From positions 1-64,000 of the forward strand of contig JAFZBF010000040.1 of assembly GCA_017561885.1 (NCBI GenBank): a DNA stretch of 64,000 nucleotides, in the 5' to 3' direction. A program made the position numbers and the translations under genes. Source of the DNA: Bacteroidales bacterium (GTDB lineage: Bacteria; Bacteroidota; Bacteroidia; Bacteroidales; UBA932). The notes beneath the pieces are model-generated. The model had not been told where the DNA came from and did no database searches. It was given only the letters and a program-made list of their open reading frames with translations. Below, piece after piece: positions 36,788 to 47,241 of the stretch (position 1 is its first letter; every line of letters starts with the position of its first letter).

Positions 36788-37822
36788 TTAAAATTCAAAA
36801 AGATTTCCTCCGTCTCCTCTTGAACCTCGAGTAAGGCCCAGATGCGAGTAAGCCAGGGCTGTAGCTTCTCTTCCACGGGGTGTACGGTTGATGAATCCTT
36901 CCTTTATGAGGAAAGGCTCATACACTTCTTCAAGAGTGCCGACATCTTCGCTGATCGCTGTTGCGATAGTCCCGGCTCCGACCGGACCTCCCCCGAATTT
37001 TTCTATTATTGTAGAAAGAATCTTGTTGTCGATAGCATCCAGACCGCGCTTGTCTATATTTAGTGCATCAAGCGTGATACGTGTGATGTCAAGATCGATG
37101 CTTCCGGTACCTTTAACCTGTGCGAAATCCCTTACCCTGCGGAGCAGGCTGTTTGCAATTCGAGGTGTACCTCGGCTGCGCATAGCTATTTCACGTGCAG
37201 CTGCCTGATCTATTCCGATTCCAAGGATGTCTGCACTGCGGACAACTATATCTGAAAGGATGTCACTGTCATAATATTCCAGATGTTCCTGTATTCCGAA
37301 ACGAGCCCTGAGAGGCGATGTCAGAAGACCACTGCGGGTAGTTGCGCCAATAAGAGTAAAAGGATTGAGGTTAATCTGGACGCTGCGGGCTCCGGGACCT
37401 TTGTCGATCATTATGTCTATCACATAATCTTCCATTGCCGAATAAAGATATTCCTCGACAACAGGACTCAGACGATGTATTTCATCTATGAACAGCACAT
37501 CACCCGGATCGAGAGATGTTAGAAGACCGGCAAGATCACCTGGTTTGTCAAGCACAGGACCTGAAGTGATCTTCATATTGACTCCGAGTTCATTGGCAAC
37601 TATATGAGCGAGAGTAGTCTTGCCCAGACCGGGAGGACCGTGAAAAAGTATATGGTCCAGTGCTTCCCCCCTCATCATCGCAGCCTTCACATATATCGTA
37701 AGTTTCTCGATAATCTGCTGCTGACCGTGAAAAGAAGTAAAGTCGTGAGGCCTTATCTTGTTGTCGAAGTCCTTATCCTTGATCTGCGACTCCTCTCTCG
37801 GATTATAATACTCGATAGCCAT
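36788..37822 (-). CDS. ruvB: Holliday junction helicase subunit RuvB
   Basis: AAA+ motor that drives branch migration with RuvA. Seen: [16 protein letters not shown], Walker [17 protein letters not shown], Walker [18 protein letters not shown], sensor/arginine-finger region [18 protein letters not shown], and the winged-helix end [21 protein letters not shown] choose ATG 37822 (344 residues): a TAnnTTTG box at 37842-37849 would put transcription start at about the alternative ATG 37840, leaving it without a leader. The partner ruvA is 17 kb away at 54682. Confidence 0.96.
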   Translation of the reverse strand: MAIEYYNPREESQIKDKDFDNKIRPHDFTSFHGQQQIIEKLTIYVKAAMMRGEALDHILFHGPPGLGKTTLAHIVANELGVNMKITSGPVLDKPGDLAGLLTSLDPGDVLFIDEIHRLSPVVEEYLYSAMEDYVIDIMIDKGPGARSVQINLNPFTLIGATTRSGLLTSPLRARFGIQEHLEYYDSDILSDIVVRSADILGIGIDQAAAREIAMRSRGTPRIANSLLRRVRDFAQVKGTGSIDLDITRITLDALNIDKRGLDAIDNKILSTIIEKFGGGPVGAGTIATAISEDVGTLEEVYEPFLIKEGFINRTPRGREATALAYSHLGLTRGSRGDGGNLFEF

Positions 37823-37841
37823 GTCATTCCTAATCGACATA

Positions 37842-37849
37842 CAAATTTA
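37842..37849 (-). promoter_or_regulatory. -7 box of the ruvB promoter
   Basis: TAAATTTG on the minus strand. It sits one base before ATG 37840 and 19 bases before ATG 37822, which favours the latter as start codon. Confidence 0.5.
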
Positions 37850-37879
37850 CTGAATCCAAAGCATCCGCAATCAACAAGA

Positions 37880-38118
37880 ACAAATAATTATCAAAATACT
37901 TTTTTATAAAAATCTATGTTGATTATAATTGCTTGTTGAAAGTGTTTATAAGTAATTAAAATGGCTCTGAAGAGATGTGTAGGGCTGTTTTTTTAAAAAA
38001 CACTCTGTTGATTTGAATGTTTATAAAATTGGATAACCAAATTTTATCTTTTGAAGGATATTTTTATGTTGTTGATAAGTCCGAAAAATTATTAGAAAAT
38101 ATCAACATATTATCAGCA
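37880..38118. other. AT-rich intergenic region with DnaA-box-like cluster, candidate oriC
   Basis: The 375 bases between ruvB and sdhB are very AT-rich and hold no convincing gene. Nonamers close to the DnaA box TTATCCACA (as TTATCAACA-type) occur at 37888-37896, 37917-37925, 37943-37951, 38006-38014, 38018-38026, 38070-38078, 38099-38107 and 38110-38118, on both strands. The closest are TGTTGATAA at 38070 and TTATCAGCA at 38110. AT-rich DNA produces some of these by chance. The support is density plus nearby parS sites and mnmG. Confidence 0.4.
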
Positions 38119-38144
38119 CGGTTTAAACATTTAATCAACGGAAA

Positions 38145-38166
38145 AGGCGGGTTGTTTTCCCGCCTT
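38145..38166 (-). terminator. Terminator hairpin downstream of sdhB
   Basis: Stem AAGGCGGG / CCCGCCTT with a seven-base loop, followed by TTTTCC on the minus strand, 32 bases after the sdhB stop. Confidence 0.7.
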
Positions 38167-38197
38167 CTCCAATATATTACAATGAGATGTAACAGTC

Positions 38198-38980
38198 TCA
38201 GTCTTTGAATTTTGCCTTCAGGAATTCCCTGTTCAGACGAGCGATGTGGCTTACGCTGATTTTCTTGGGACATTCCATTTCGCAGGCTCTTGTATTAGTG
38301 CAGGCGCCGAAACCGAGTTCATCCATCTTGGCAACCATGGCTTTGGCACGACGGGCACCTTCAACTTTTCCCTGGGGAAGCAGAGCAAGCGAACTTACCC
38401 TGGCAGCTACAAACAGCATGGCGGAACCATTCTTGCAGGTAGCGGCGCAGGCACCGCAGCCGATGCAGGCAGCTGCGTCCATACTTTCCTCAGCATTGTC
38501 CTTGTTTATAGGAATTACATTAGCATCAGGCACGCCGCCAGTATTGACATTGATGAAACCTCCGGCCTGCAGGATCTTGTCATAAGCGCGACGGTCCACA
38601 ACAAGGTCCTTGATGATAGGAAAACCGCTGTTGCGCCAAGGTTCGATAGTGATAGTGCTGCCATCCTTGAATTTGCGCATATACATCTGGCAGGTAGTGA
38701 CACCGCTTTCAGGACCGTGTGCGCGTCCGTTGATATACAGAGAACAAGCACCGCATATACCTTCGCGGCAGTCGTGGTCGAAACTTACGGGACCTTCCGC
38801 GCTCTTGCAACCCTTGTCGAAAGAAACAGGATCGATGTCTGCGTTCACAAGTTTCTCGTTGAGGATATCGAGCATTTCGAGAAATGAAGTGTCAGGCGAA
38901 ATGCCGTCAATGTTGTATGTCTCGAAATGGCCTTTTGCCTTGGCGTTTTTCTGACGCCATATTTTCAATGTGAATTTCAT
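38198..38980 (-). CDS. sdhB: Succinate dehydrogenase/fumarate reductase iron-sulfur subunit
   Basis: A 260-residue electron-transfer subunit that passes electrons between the flavin subunit and quinone or cytochrome b. It carries the [2Fe-2S] motif [15 protein letters not shown] near residue 75, then [11 protein letters not shown] and the [12 protein letters not shown] cluster ligands for the [4Fe-4S] and [3Fe-4S] centres. In Bacteroidales this complex mainly works as fumarate reductase in anaerobic succinate production. It starts six bases after the stop of the flavoprotein gene. No cytochrome b subunit gene is adjacent. Confidence 0.95.
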   Translation of the reverse strand: MKFTLKIWRQKNAKAKGHFETYNIDGISPDTSFLEMLDILNEKLVNADIDPVSFDKGCKSAEGPVSFDHDCREGICGACSLYINGRAHGPESGVTTCQMYMRKFKDGSTITIEPWRNSGFPIIKDLVVDRRAYDKILQAGGFINVNTGGVPDANVIPINKDNAEESMDAAACIGCGACAATCKNGSAMLFVAARVSSLALLPQGKVEGARRAKAMVAKMDELGFGACTNTRACEMECPKKISVSHIARLNREFLKAKFKD

Positions 38981-38986
38981 AGTTCC

Positions 38987-40930
38987 TTAGTCTTTGTAGT
39001 TACGGGTTGCAACTTTGCAATATTTGAATTCAAGCGGTTCTTTGTGAAGTTCCGGATCCTTATCCTCGCCCTTGTATTCCCAGGCAGCAACATACATATA
39101 GTTGACATCGTCGCGTTTGGTCTCACCGTCTTCGGTCTGCATCTCCTCACGGAAATGACCGCCGCAAGACTCGTTGCGGTTAAGGGCGTCAATAGCCATA
39201 AGTTCTCCAATTTCAAGGAAGTCGGCGACACGCAGAGCCTTTTCGAGTTCCTGGTTGAAATGAGAATTCTCACCGTCTACGAAAACATTTGTCCAGAATT
39301 CCTTCTTGAGAGCTTTGATTTCTTCGATGGCTTTCTTCAGGCCAGCCTCGTTGCGGGCCATTCCGACATAGTTCCACATAATGAGTCCGAGCTCCTTGTG
39401 GATACTGTCGACAGTGCGTTTACCCTTGATAGACAGAAGTTTCTCGATTTTTTCCTTGACTTTCTTCTCGGCTTCCGCGAACTCCGGAGCGTCAGTATTG
39501 ACCTTAGGCTCCTGGATCTTCTTGGCCAGATAGTCGCCGATAGTGTAAGGAAGGATGAAATATCCGTCAGCAAGACCCTGCATCAAGGCAGATGCTCCGA
39601 GCCTGTTTCCACCGTGGTCGGAGAAGTTGGCCTCGCCGATGGCATAAAGGCCGGGGATGGTGGTCTGCAGGTTGTAGTCTACCCAGAGACCTCCCATTGT
39701 ATAGTGGATGGCCGGGAAAATCATCATAGGCTCCTTGTAGGGGTCTACGTCGTTGATTTCCTCATACATCTGGAAAAGGTTTCCATATTTTTCCTCGATA
39801 TATGCCTTTCCTTTCTGTTCCATGCAGGTCTTGAAATCGAGGAATACTGCCAGACCCTGCTCGTTCACGCCAAAGCCGGCATCGCAGCGCTCCTTGGCTG
39901 CTCTTGAAGCCACGTCGCGCGGAACGAGGTTGCCGAAGGCAGGATACCTTCTCTCGAGATAGTAGTCGCGGTCTTCCTCAGGAATGTCGCTCGGTTTCTT
40001 TGTTCCCTTGCGGATGGCAATCACGTCGTCCATCTTCTTGGGCACCCAGATGCGGCCGTCGTTACGCAGAGACTCCGACATAAGGGTGAGCTTGCTCTGC
40101 TGGTCGCCGTGTACGGGGATACAGGTCGGGTGAATCTGTGCGAAGCAGGGATTTGCGAAGCAGGCGCCTTTGCGGTAGCACTGCATGGCTGCAGAACCGT
40201 TGCTGTTCATGGCGTTAGTGCTGAGGAAATAGGTGTTTCCGTATCCTCCGGTTGCCAGGACCACAGCGTGAGCGCCGAAACGCTTGATTTCGCCTGTTGT
40301 AAGGTCACGTGCGATGATACCTTTGGCTTCGCCGTTCACTATCACCAGGTCAAGCATCTCGTGACGGGGGAAACTCTGCACCTTGCCTTTCGCTACCTGA
40401 CGGTTAAGGGCGGCATATGCTCCGAGAAGCAGCTGCTGGCCGGTCTGGCCGCGGGCATAGAAAGTACGGCTTACCTGAGCGCCGCCGAACGAACGGTTGT
40501 CGAGCAGTCCGCCGTAGTCCCTTGCGAAAGGAACGCCCTGTGCTACGCACTGGTCTATGATGTTGTTGCTCACTTCTGCCAGACGGTAAACGTTGGCTTC
40601 ACGGCTGCGATAATCTCCGCCCTTGATGGTGTCGTAGAAAAGACGGTAGATGGAGTCGTTGTCGTTCTGATAGTTCTTGGCGGCGTTGATACCTCCCTGG
40701 GCTGCGATAGAGTGAGCGCGGCGGGGCGAGTCGCTGATGCAGAAAATCTTAACGTTGTATCCAAGTTCTCCAAGGGTTGCGGCGGCAGATGCGCCTCCGA
40801 GTCCGGTTCCGACGACGATTATGTCAAGTTTTTTCTTGTTGGCAGGACTGACGACTTTGATGTGCGCCTTGTGATTCGTCCATTTCTCAGCCAACGGGCC
40901 ATCGGGGACTTGTGATTTCAATTCTATCAT
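38987..40930 (-). CDS. sdhA: Succinate dehydrogenase/fumarate reductase flavoprotein subunit
   Basis: Catalytic subunit with covalently bound FAD, interconverting fumarate and succinate. The 647 residues from ATG 40930 include the FAD-binding [29 protein letters not shown], the [14 protein letters not shown] region with the flavin-linking His, [24 protein letters not shown], and catalytic-site ETMPS-like [41 protein letters not shown]. The open frame extends to 41059 but overlaps the divergent hydrolase gene. Normally sdhC precedes sdhA in this phylum; here it is missing from the position. Confidence 0.96.
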   Translation of the reverse strand: MIELKSQVPDGPLAEKWTNHKAHIKVVSPANKKKLDIIVVGTGLGGASAAATLGELGYNVKIFCISDSPRRAHSIAAQGGINAAKNYQNDNDSIYRLFYDTIKGGDYRSREANVYRLAEVSNNIIDQCVAQGVPFARDYGGLLDNRSFGGAQVSRTFYARGQTGQQLLLGAYAALNRQVAKGKVQSFPRHEMLDLVIVNGEAKGIIARDLTTGEIKRFGAHAVVLATGGYGNTYFLSTNAMNSNGSAAMQCYRKGACFANPCFAQIHPTCIPVHGDQQSKLTLMSESLRNDGRIWVPKKMDDVIAIRKGTKKPSDIPEEDRDYYLERRYPAFGNLVPRDVASRAAKERCDAGFGVNEQGLAVFLDFKTCMEQKGKAYIEEKYGNLFQMYEEINDVDPYKEPMMIFPAIHYTMGGLWVDYNLQTTIPGLYAIGEANFSDHGGNRLGASALMQGLADGYFILPYTIGDYLAKKIQEPKVNTDAPEFAEAEKKVKEKIEKLLSIKGKRTVDSIHKELGLIMWNYVGMARNEAGLKKAIEEIKALKKEFWTNVFVDGENSHFNQELEKALRVADFLEIGELMAIDALNRNESCGGHFREEMQTEDGETKRDDVNYMYVAAWEYKGEDKDPELHKEPLEFKYCKVATRNYKD

Positions 40931-41020
40931 ATGTTGGTTTTTGTTAGGTATTTCGATTCTTACAAATATCCTAACTTTTTTTGAATAATTTGTAATTTTG
41001 AGCCGATAAAAGAAACCGAT

Positions 41021-41812
41021 ATGGAATTTTTTGCAACGGCCGGCAATGTCCCAGTCCACATCAACGATTCAGGCAAAGGCGACAAGACCCTGATCCTGCT
41101 TCACGGTTACCTCGAAACAATGTATGTGTGGAACGAATTTGCCGATTCCCTGAAAGATTTCTGCAGAGTCATAACGATAGATCTTCCCGGCCACGGCCTG
41201 TCCTGCGGAGCACCGGTCAATACGATGGATTTTATGGCCACCACGGTAAAAGGTGTCCTTGACAAATGCGGTGTGCAGAAAGCATATGTAGGAGGCCATT
41301 CTATGGGCGGATATGTGGCTCTGGCGTGCTGCAGGATATTTCCTGAAAGTTTTGAAGGCCTGATGCTGATCAACAGCCATCCCTACCCCGATCCGGCGGA
41401 GAAGGCAGCGGACCGTGCCCGCGAAATCGAGGATATCCGTGCCGGAAAACTGATGGCTATAGCTGAAGCATCCGTGCCGAAGATGTATTACAGCGAAAAT
41501 CTTCGCCGCTGCGACGACAAGATCATAGAAACCGTCCAGCTCTGCGACACGCACGATCCAGAGGGTATTATATCCTGCCTTAAGGGAATGATGCAGCGCC
41601 CCGACAGCTGCGCACAGCTCAAGGATCCGGCTATGCCTGTGCTTGCTATTATGGGCGACCACGACAATTTCATGCCGATGGAGAAGATACAGGCCATGCA
41701 GGAGGCTTTTCCGAAGGTGCGTTTCGAGATCGTCGAAAACTGCGGCCACAATTCATTTATAGAGCAGACTGCCACTGACGTCGCCCTGGTCCGCGACTTT
41801 ATGGGCGTCTAG
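41021..41812 (+). CDS. Alpha/beta hydrolase
   Basis: A 263-residue cytoplasmic alpha/beta-hydrolase-fold protein with no signal peptide. Marks: [14 protein letters not shown] (oxyanion region), nucleophile Ser in [13 protein letters not shown] near residue 95, probable acid in [11 protein letters not shown] and catalytic His in [10 protein letters not shown] near 250. Members include lipases, esterases and dehalogenases, so the substrate is open. A TAATTTTG at 40993-41000 is a likely -7 box. The downstream hflX gene follows after 27 bases but has its own -7 box. Confidence 0.88.
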   Translation: MEFFATAGNVPVHINDSGKGDKTLILLHGYLETMYVWNEFADSLKDFCRVITIDLPGHGLSCGAPVNTMDFMATTVKGVLDKCGVQKAYVGGHSMGGYVALACCRIFPESFEGLMLINSHPYPDPAEKAADRAREIEDIRAGKLMAIAEASVPKMYYSENLRRCDDKIIETVQLCDTHDPEGIISCLKGMMQRPDSCAQLKDPAMPVLAIMGDHDNFMPMEKIQAMQEAFPKVRFEIVENCGHNSFIEQTATDVALVRDFMGV

Positions 41813-41823
41813 TAGGAATACAT

Positions 41824-41831
41824 TATCTTTG
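41824..41831 (+). promoter_or_regulatory. -7 box of the hflX promoter
   Basis: TATCTTTG ends eight bases before the hflX ATG, the same box and spacing as at lepA. Confidence 0.6.
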
Positions 41832-41839
41832 TATCTGTT

Positions 41840-43003
41840 ATGGATACTGGCGTACTTGCAGCGGTTATACGGGACAAGGACAGCGAGCGCACGGCGAACG
41901 AGTACCTTGACGAGCTGGAATTTCTTGCTCTTACCGCCGGTGTGACTACGCTGCGCCGTTTCACACAGCGCCTCGACCACCCCAACACCCGTTTCTATTT
42001 CGGCACCGGCAAGCTCGAAGAGATCAAGCAGTATGTCCAGGAACACGAAGTCGACTACATCATCTTCGACGACGAGCTGAGCCCCTCACAGATGCGCAAC
42101 ATCGAGAAAGAGACCAAGGTCAACGTCATCGACCGTACCGGCCTGATTCTCGACATCTTTGCCCAGAGAGCTGCTACCGCCTATGCCAAGACGCAGGTGG
42201 AACTCGCTCAATACCAGTATCTTTATCCTCGTCTGACAGGTATGTGGACCCACCTTGAGCGCCAGCGCGGAGGTATCAATATGAGAGGTCCCGGAGAGAG
42301 CCAGCTGGAGACCGACCGCCGAATCGTGCTGGACAAGATTACGCGCCTCAAGGAGCAACTTCGCAAGATCGACCGGCAGATGGAATCACAGCGCGGCAAC
42401 CGCGGCTCGATGGTGCGCATATCGCTTGTGGGTTATACCAATGTCGGCAAAAGCACCTTGATGAACCTGCTGGCCAAGAGTAACGTCTTTGCTGAGGACA
42501 AACTGTTCGCCACGCTTGACACGACGGTCCGCAAGGTTGTCATAGAGAATGTACCGTTCCTGCTCAGCGATACCGTAGGATTCATCCGCAAGCTGCCCAC
42601 ACAGCTTGTGGAATCATTCAAGAGCACCCTTGACGAGGTGCGCCAGAGCGACATCCTGATGCACGTCGTGGACATATCGCACCCAAGTTTCGAAGACCAG
42701 ATTGCCACCGTGGAGCGTACTCTGCGCGACATCGGCGCAGGGGACAAGCCGTGCCTGATGGTGTTCAACAAGATTGATGCGTACGAGCACGAAGAGTATG
42801 ACGAATTCAGCCTGGACGAGAAGACGATGCGCAACTATACTCTCGAGGAGATGAAGAATATGTGGATTGCGCGTGAACACACACCCTGCATTTTCATCAG
42901 CGCCAAGGAAAAGATCGGCATCGACAAGCTCCGCAACGACTTGTACAAGATGGTCAGCGAGATCCACGCGGGGCGGTATCCCTTTGATAATTTTCTTTGG
43001 TAA
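41840..43003 (+). CDS. hflX: Ribosome-associated GTPase HflX
   Basis: GTPase that binds 50S subunits and splits stalled ribosomes, often after heat or other stress. The 387 residues show the N-terminal HflX domain (TRFYFGTGKLEEIKQYV, IIFDDELSPSQMRNIE), the glycine-rich linker LERQRGGINMRGPGESQLETDRR, then the G domain: VGYTNVGKSTLMNLL (G1), LLSDTVGFIRKLP (G3), MVFNKIDAY (G4) and FISAKEKIG (G5). ATG 41840 follows the TATCTTTG box at eight bases, implying a very short leader. A bidirectional terminator follows the stop. Confidence 0.95.
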   Translation: MDTGVLAAVIRDKDSERTANEYLDELEFLALTAGVTTLRRFTQRLDHPNTRFYFGTGKLEEIKQYVQEHEVDYIIFDDELSPSQMRNIEKETKVNVIDRTGLILDIFAQRAATAYAKTQVELAQYQYLYPRLTGMWTHLERQRGGINMRGPGESQLETDRRIVLDKITRLKEQLRKIDRQMESQRGNRGSMVRISLVGYTNVGKSTLMNLLAKSNVFAEDKLFATLDTTVRKVVIENVPFLLSDTVGFIRKLPTQLVESFKSTLDEVRQSDILMHVVDISHPSFEDQIATVERTLRDIGAGDKPCLMVFNKIDAYEHEEYDEFSLDEKTMRNYTLEEMKNMWIAREHTPCIFISAKEKIGIDKLRNDLYKMVSEIHAGRYPFDNFLW

Positions 43004-43007
43004 AAAA

Positions 43008-43032
43008 AAGAGGCGCAACTGCTGCGCCTCTT
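43008..43032. terminator. Bidirectional Rho-independent terminator
   Basis: Perfect ten-bp stem AAGAGGCGCA / TGCGCCTCTT, five-base loop. A T8 run on the minus strand serves the TonB-family gene; the plus strand serves hflX. Confidence 0.85.
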
Positions 43033-43056
43033 CTTATTATATCGTGAGAATATGTT

Positions 43057-43746
43057 CTAACGAAGCTGGAAGATAACGGGGAATGTGTAGGTTACGCGGA
43101 CGGGTTTGTCGCGCTGCATACCCGGTTTCCATTTAGGTGAACTTGAAACAACCCTGACGGCCTCCTTGTCAAGAGATGAATCCACGCCGCGGAGCACCTT
43201 CACGTCACTTACAGAACCGTCGGTATTAACGGTGAACTGAAGGGTGACACGACCCTGGATACCGTTCTCCTTGGCGATCTCAGGATATTCAAGCTGTGAG
43301 TTCACCCACCTTGAGAAAGTATTTGCATCACCACCCTGGAATGTAGGTTTGTTCTCAACCAATGCGAACGGAATGGCTTCTTCCTCAACCTCTTCCTCTT
43401 CCACAGTCTCGATATAGTCCATGATCTCTACACCAAGAGTAGCGTCATCCTCGAATGAGAATACTGCGTCATCTACCTGGATGTTATCGTCCACGATATC
43501 GATAGCGTCAGAAAGGACAGGAATCTTGGGCATCTCCGGCGGAGGAGTCTGTTCTTCCTGAGTGATAGGGATAATTTCTTCCTCGATTACAACAGTCTCC
43601 TGCTGGTCGAAGATTGACTCTTTTTTCTCTTTGCTCTTCCATTCGAAAGCAAGCAGAACAAGGCCGAGGACAAGCACGAATCCGACTTCGCGGAAAAGGG
43701 TCACGGTCCTTGAGAGATCAGCTTTAGGTGATTTTTTTACTTCCAT
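43057..43746 (-). CDS. TonB-family energy-transducing protein
   Basis: A 229-residue TonB-like protein, which transmits proton-motive force to outer membrane receptors. A short cytoplasmic start (KSPKADLSRTVTLFREVG) precedes a membrane segment (FVLVLGLVLLAFEW), a periplasmic linker rich in Glu and Pro (EEQTPPPEMPKIPV, EEEEVEEEAIPF), and a C-terminal TonB domain: LEYPEIAKENGIQGRVTLQFTVNTDGSV and WKPGMQRDKPVRVTYTFPVIFQL. The linker is unusually acidic for TonB. It lies 110 bases after mdh on the same strand. Confidence 0.92.
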   Translation of the reverse strand: MEVKKSPKADLSRTVTLFREVGFVLVLGLVLLAFEWKSKEKKESIFDQQETVVIEEEIIPITQEEQTPPPEMPKIPVLSDAIDIVDDNIQVDDAVFSFEDDATLGVEIMDYIETVEEEEVEEEAIPFALVENKPTFQGGDANTFSRWVNSQLEYPEIAKENGIQGRVTLQFTVNTDGSVSDVKVLRGVDSSLDKEAVRVVSSSPKWKPGMQRDKPVRVTYTFPVIFQLR

Positions 43747-43856
43747 TGCTATGTATTTTTACTATTTCCAGGGTATACGATGCGTAAAGTTAGAAAGAAA
43801 TAATTTTTCAACAAAATAATTGTTAATAAAATCCGTTAATAACTTTCTTTCTCTCG

Positions 43857-44798
43857 TTATACAAGATTCATGCCTTTAAGCACATCGTTGGTCTTGGAAA
43901 CAGCTGCAGCGCTCTTTTCGAAAGCAGCTTTCTCTTCAGCGGTAAGGTCGATCTCGACAATCTTCTCGATACCGTTCTTTCCGAGAACTGCGGGAACGCC
44001 GATGCAGAGGTCGTTCTGGCCATATTCGCCTTCGAGAGCCACGCAGCACGGGAATATCTTCTTCTGGTCGAGAATGATAGATTTCACCATAGTTGCAGCG
44101 GCTGCACCGGGGCCGTACCAGGCGCTGGTGCCCAGCAGACCGGTGATGGTAGCTCCACCGACCATTGTATCGGCGACAACCTTGTCGGCAACTTCCTTGC
44201 TGAGGAGCTTGGTGACAGGCTGAGACTTGTAGGTAGCCTTGCTGATGAGTGGAATCATGGTGGTGTCGCCGTGACCGCCGATCACGATACCTTCAACGTC
44301 GCTCGGAGCTGCGCCGAGGGCCTGGCTGAGGTAGTAGGTGAAACGGCTGCTGTCGAGCTGTCCGCCCATACCCATAACTTTGTTCTTCGGCAGACCTGAA
44401 GTGCGGTAAGTCAGGTAGGTCATCGTGTCCATAGGGTTGGCTATGATCATGAAAACAGCGTTGGGAGAATACTGCAATGCATTCTTGACAACAGAATTGA
44501 CGATGCCTGCATTGACTCCGATGAGCTCTTCGCGGGTCATACCGGGTTTGCGGGGAATACCTGAGGTGATAATCACTACGTCAGAATCTGCAGTGGCCGA
44601 ATAGTCGTTGGTCACGCCCTTGATGCGGCAGTCGAAGCCATAGAGTTTGGCTGTCTGCATCATGTCGATGGCCTTGCCTTCTGACAGACCTTCCTTGATA
44701 TCGATCAAAACGATGTCGCTTACACAGTTGAGGTGTGCAATAGCGTTTGCGCAGGTGGCACCCACATTACCGGCGCCGATTACAGTTACTTTTGACAT
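43857..44798 (-). CDS. mdh: Malate dehydrogenase
   Basis: NAD-dependent oxidation of malate to oxaloacetate, or the reverse in the reductive branch leading to fumarate reductase. The 313 residues are of the lactate-dehydrogenase-like bacterial MDH type: KVTVIGAGNVGATCANAIA (NAD site), IITSGIPRKPGMTREEL with the substrate Arg, MIIANPMDTMTYL, and the catalytic His in GIVIGGHGDTTMIPL. Together with sdhAB nearby it fits succinate-forming metabolism. A -7 box lies 56 bases upstream of the start. Confidence 0.96.
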   Translation of the reverse strand: MSKVTVIGAGNVGATCANAIAHLNCVSDIVLIDIKEGLSEGKAIDMMQTAKLYGFDCRIKGVTNDYSATADSDVVIITSGIPRKPGMTREELIGVNAGIVNSVVKNALQYSPNAVFMIIANPMDTMTYLTYRTSGLPKNKVMGMGGQLDSSRFTYYLSQALGAAPSDVEGIVIGGHGDTTMIPLISKATYKSQPVTKLLSKEVADKVVADTMVGGATITGLLGTSAWYGPGAAAATMVKSIILDQKKIFPCCVALEGEYGQNDLCIGVPAVLGKNGIEKIVEIDLTAEEKAAFEKSAAAVSKTNDVLKGMNLV

Positions 44799-44854
44799 AT
44801 TCTATTCTAGTTAATTTTATTACTTTTGCCTTGAATTATAGCAATTCAGAAAGG

Positions 44855-44862
44855 CAAAGGTA
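44855..44862 (-). promoter_or_regulatory. -7 box of the mdh promoter
   Basis: TACCTTTG on the minus strand, exact TAnnTTTG. A separate plus-strand TACTTTTG at 44821-44828 may serve ybeY. Neither has TTTG at the standard -33 position. Confidence 0.5.
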
Positions 44863-44893
44863 AAAATTTTATCAAAAGTAAAAGCAATTATTG

Positions 44894-45337
44894 ATGATCT
44901 GTTTCTTTTCGGAAGATATTACTTTCAATCTTGATGCAAAACTGATGATGAAGAAGTGGCTGAAGCAGGTTGCGGCAGAGGCCGGACATACCGTCGGCGA
45001 CCTCAACTACGTGTTCTGCAGCGACAGTTATCTTCTTGAGATGAACAGGCAGTACCTCGGGCACGACTATTTCACCGACATCATCACTTTCGACTCCAGG
45101 GAAGTGCCAGGCGCCAAGAAGATAGACGGCGACATCTTTATAAGTATAGACACCGTCCGTGCCAACGGCGAGGAATATAAAGAAGGTTTTGAAAGGGAAC
45201 TGCACAGGGTGATGGCTCACGGACTGCTGCATCTGGTCGGATATGACGACGGCACCGAGGCCGAGCAGCAGCAGATGCGGGAGGCGGAAAATGCTGCCCT
45301 TGCCTTGCTTGACTCACTCCGTGAAAACAGACAATGA
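44894..45337 (+). CDS. ybeY: Endoribonuclease YbeY, rRNA maturation
   Basis: Metal-dependent RNase for 16S rRNA 3' maturation and ribosome quality control. The 147 residues contain [32 protein letters not shown] and the metal motif region [22 protein letters not shown]. The third ligand, His in most bacteria (GYDH), is Asp here, as I recall for other Bacteroidota. I use ATG 44894; the frame also allows TTG 44891. Its stop overlaps the start of mnmG by four bases, so the two are coupled. Confidence 0.92.
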   Translation: MICFFSEDITFNLDAKLMMKKWLKQVAAEAGHTVGDLNYVFCSDSYLLEMNRQYLGHDYFTDIITFDSREVPGAKKIDGDIFISIDTVRANGEEYKEGFERELHRVMAHGLLHLVGYDDGTEAEQQQMREAENAALALLDSLRENRQ

Positions 45338-47241
45338 GCGTTGATTACGACATAATAGTTGTCGGTGCTGGACATGCAGGTTGCGAAGCTGCCACCGCCG
45401 CCGCGAAGATGGGGGCGAAGGTGCTGCTGGTGACCATGGATATGCGCAACATCGCCCAGATGAGCTGCAACCCTGCCATTGGCGGTATTGCTAAAGGCCA
45501 GATAGTCAGGGAAATAGATGCTCTGGGCGGCTTTTCCGGCATAGTGACGGACCGCAGCACGCTGCAGTTCCGTATGCTCAATATGAGCAAGGGCCCTGCT
45601 ATGTGGAGCCCCCGGGCCCAGTGCGACAAGACACTCTACACTCTGAACTGGAGGCAGGTTCTGGAAGAAACTCCCAATCTGGACATCTGGCAGGATGTGG
45701 TGACCAGACTGACCATCCGCGACTCGAAGATCTACGGAGTGGAGACTCAGCTCGGCACGTCTTTCAGTTCGCAAGCGGTCATCATCACTGCAGGAACATT
45801 CCTGAATGGCAAACTCTTCATCGGCCAGCAGACTACGGTAGGCGGCCGCATCGGAGAGTTGTCCAGCTTCGGCCTGGGTGAGCAGCTCGCCGCAGAAGGA
45901 ATCAAGGTGGCCAGGATGAAGACCGGCACTCCGCCGAGAATCGACACCCGCTCCATCGACTTGAGCGCCCTGACGGTCCAGAAAGGCGATGAGAACCCCG
46001 CCCGTTTTTCTTTCCTCCCGGTCGCTTCTTCCATCCAGGAAAAAGGTATACAGAAAGATTGCTATATCGTCCATACCAACGAAAGGGTACACGAGATTCT
46101 TCGGAGCGGCTTCGACCAGAGTCCGCTGTTCACAGGCAAGATTGTCGGCATCGGGCCGCGTTACTGCCCTTCCATCGAGGACAAGCTGCGTACTTTCGCC
46201 GGCAAGGACAGCCATCAGCTCTTCCTTGAGCCGGAGGGGTGGACCACCAATGAATATTATCTGCAGGGTTTTTCTTCATCTCTTCCATATGATGTGCAGA
46301 TAAGGGCGCTGAGAGAAATTGAAGGTTTCGAGCACATCAAGGTGTTCAGGCCTGCCTATGCTGTCGAATATGATTATTTCGATCCGGTTCAGCTCAACGC
46401 CACTCTTGAAAGCAAGGTTATCTCCGGGCTATATCTGGCCGGCCAGGTCAACGGAACGACTGGTTATGAAGAAGCTGCTGCGCAGGGGCTGATGGCAGGC
46501 ATCAACGCAACGCTTGCCGTCCAGGGCCGCGGCGAGTTTATCCTCAAGCGCGATGAAGCTTATATCGGCGTGCTGATAGACGATCTTATTACTAAAGGTG
46601 TGGACGAGCCGTACAGGATGTTCACTTCGAGGGCGGAATACCGTATTCTGCTCCGAGGCGACAATGCTGATTTCCGGCTTACCTCGAAGGGATATGAGAT
46701 TGGGTTGGCCAGCAAGGAGAGATATGAGAATATGCTGTCGAAGTATTATGCGGTTGGCAGGCTGAAGGACGAGATCTGCACGACTTCCATCCGACCGGAG
46801 GATGTCAATCCGTATCTTGAAAATGTGGGATCGGCTCCAATCGAGAACAGGAAGAAGATAGCCGAGCTTCTGACCAGGCCTTTTGTCAATATTCGTGACT
46901 TTGAAAATAGTGTTCCACGTGGAACGTTTGTAGATATTGATGGAATACTGAATTCGTGTGGCATTGATGATTGCCGCAAGGAAGAGGTTGTAGAGGCTGT
47001 GGAAATTGCCGTGAAGTATCAGGGTTACATCGACAGGGAGAAAAAGCTTGCCGATAAGATTCTTCGTCTGGAAAACATCAGGATTCCGGACAATTATGAT
47101 TTTTCAAAAATCACTGCTTTGTCGATCGAGTGCCGCATCAAGCTTGACCGCTATCGTCCCCGCACCATTGCGCAGGCCTCACGTATTTCTGGCGTCTCTC
47201 CGGCAGATATTTCAGTACTGCTGGTTCATTTCGGGAGGTAA
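45334..47241 (+). CDS. mnmG: tRNA uridine-5-carboxymethylaminomethyl modification enzyme MnmG
   Basis: FAD enzyme (GidA) that with MnmE modifies the wobble uridine of several tRNAs. The 635 residues include the FAD motif [79 protein letters not shown] and [22 protein letters not shown] 14-bp palindrome matching parS lies inside it at 46912-46925, encoding VPRGT. gidA is often found near the replication origin in bacteria. It converges on the GH43-like gene with a 16-base overlap. Confidence 0.97.
   Translation: MSVDYDIIVVGAGHAGCEAATAAAKMGAKVLLVTMDMRNIAQMSCNPAIGGIAKGQIVREIDALGGFSGIVTDRSTLQFRMLNMSKGPAMWSPRAQCDKTLYTLNWRQVLEETPNLDIWQDVVTRLTIRDSKIYGVETQLGTSFSSQAVIITAGTFLNGKLFIGQQTTVGGRIGELSSFGLGEQLAAEGIKVARMKTGTPPRIDTRSIDLSALTVQKGDENPARFSFLPVASSIQEKGIQKDCYIVHTNERVHEILRSGFDQSPLFTGKIVGIGPRYCPSIEDKLRTFAGKDSHQLFLEPEGWTTNEYYLQGFSSSLPYDVQIRALREIEGFEHIKVFRPAYAVEYDYFDPVQLNATLESKVISGLYLAGQVNGTTGYEEAAAQGLMAGINATLAVQGRGEFILKRDEAYIGVLIDDLITKGVDEPYRMFTSRAEYRILLRGDNADFRLTSKGYEIGLASKERYENMLSKYYAVGRLKDEICTTSIRPEDVNPYLENVGSAPIENRKKIAELLTRPFVNIRDFENSVPRGTFVDIDGILNSCGIDDCRKEEVVEAVEIAVKYQGYIDREKKLADKILRLENIRIPDNYDFSKITALSIECRIKLDRYRPRTIAQASRISGVSPADISVLLVHFGR
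46912..46925. promoter_or_regulatory. parS-like ParB binding site (in mnmG)
   Basis: Perfect palindrome GTTCCACGTGGAAC, with T before it, matching the broadly conserved chromosomal parS core. It lies within the mnmG reading frame. A second identical core is 1.3 kb away. Confidence 0.8.

Noticed and set aside
38017..38208. 63-residue open frame in the ruvB-sdhB gap
   Set aside because: AT-rich by composition, overlaps the sdhB terminator and stop, no recognisable motif.
40931..41059. N-terminal extension of sdhA
   Set aside because: It would overlap the divergent hydrolase start; the protein homology begins at [11 protein letters not shown].
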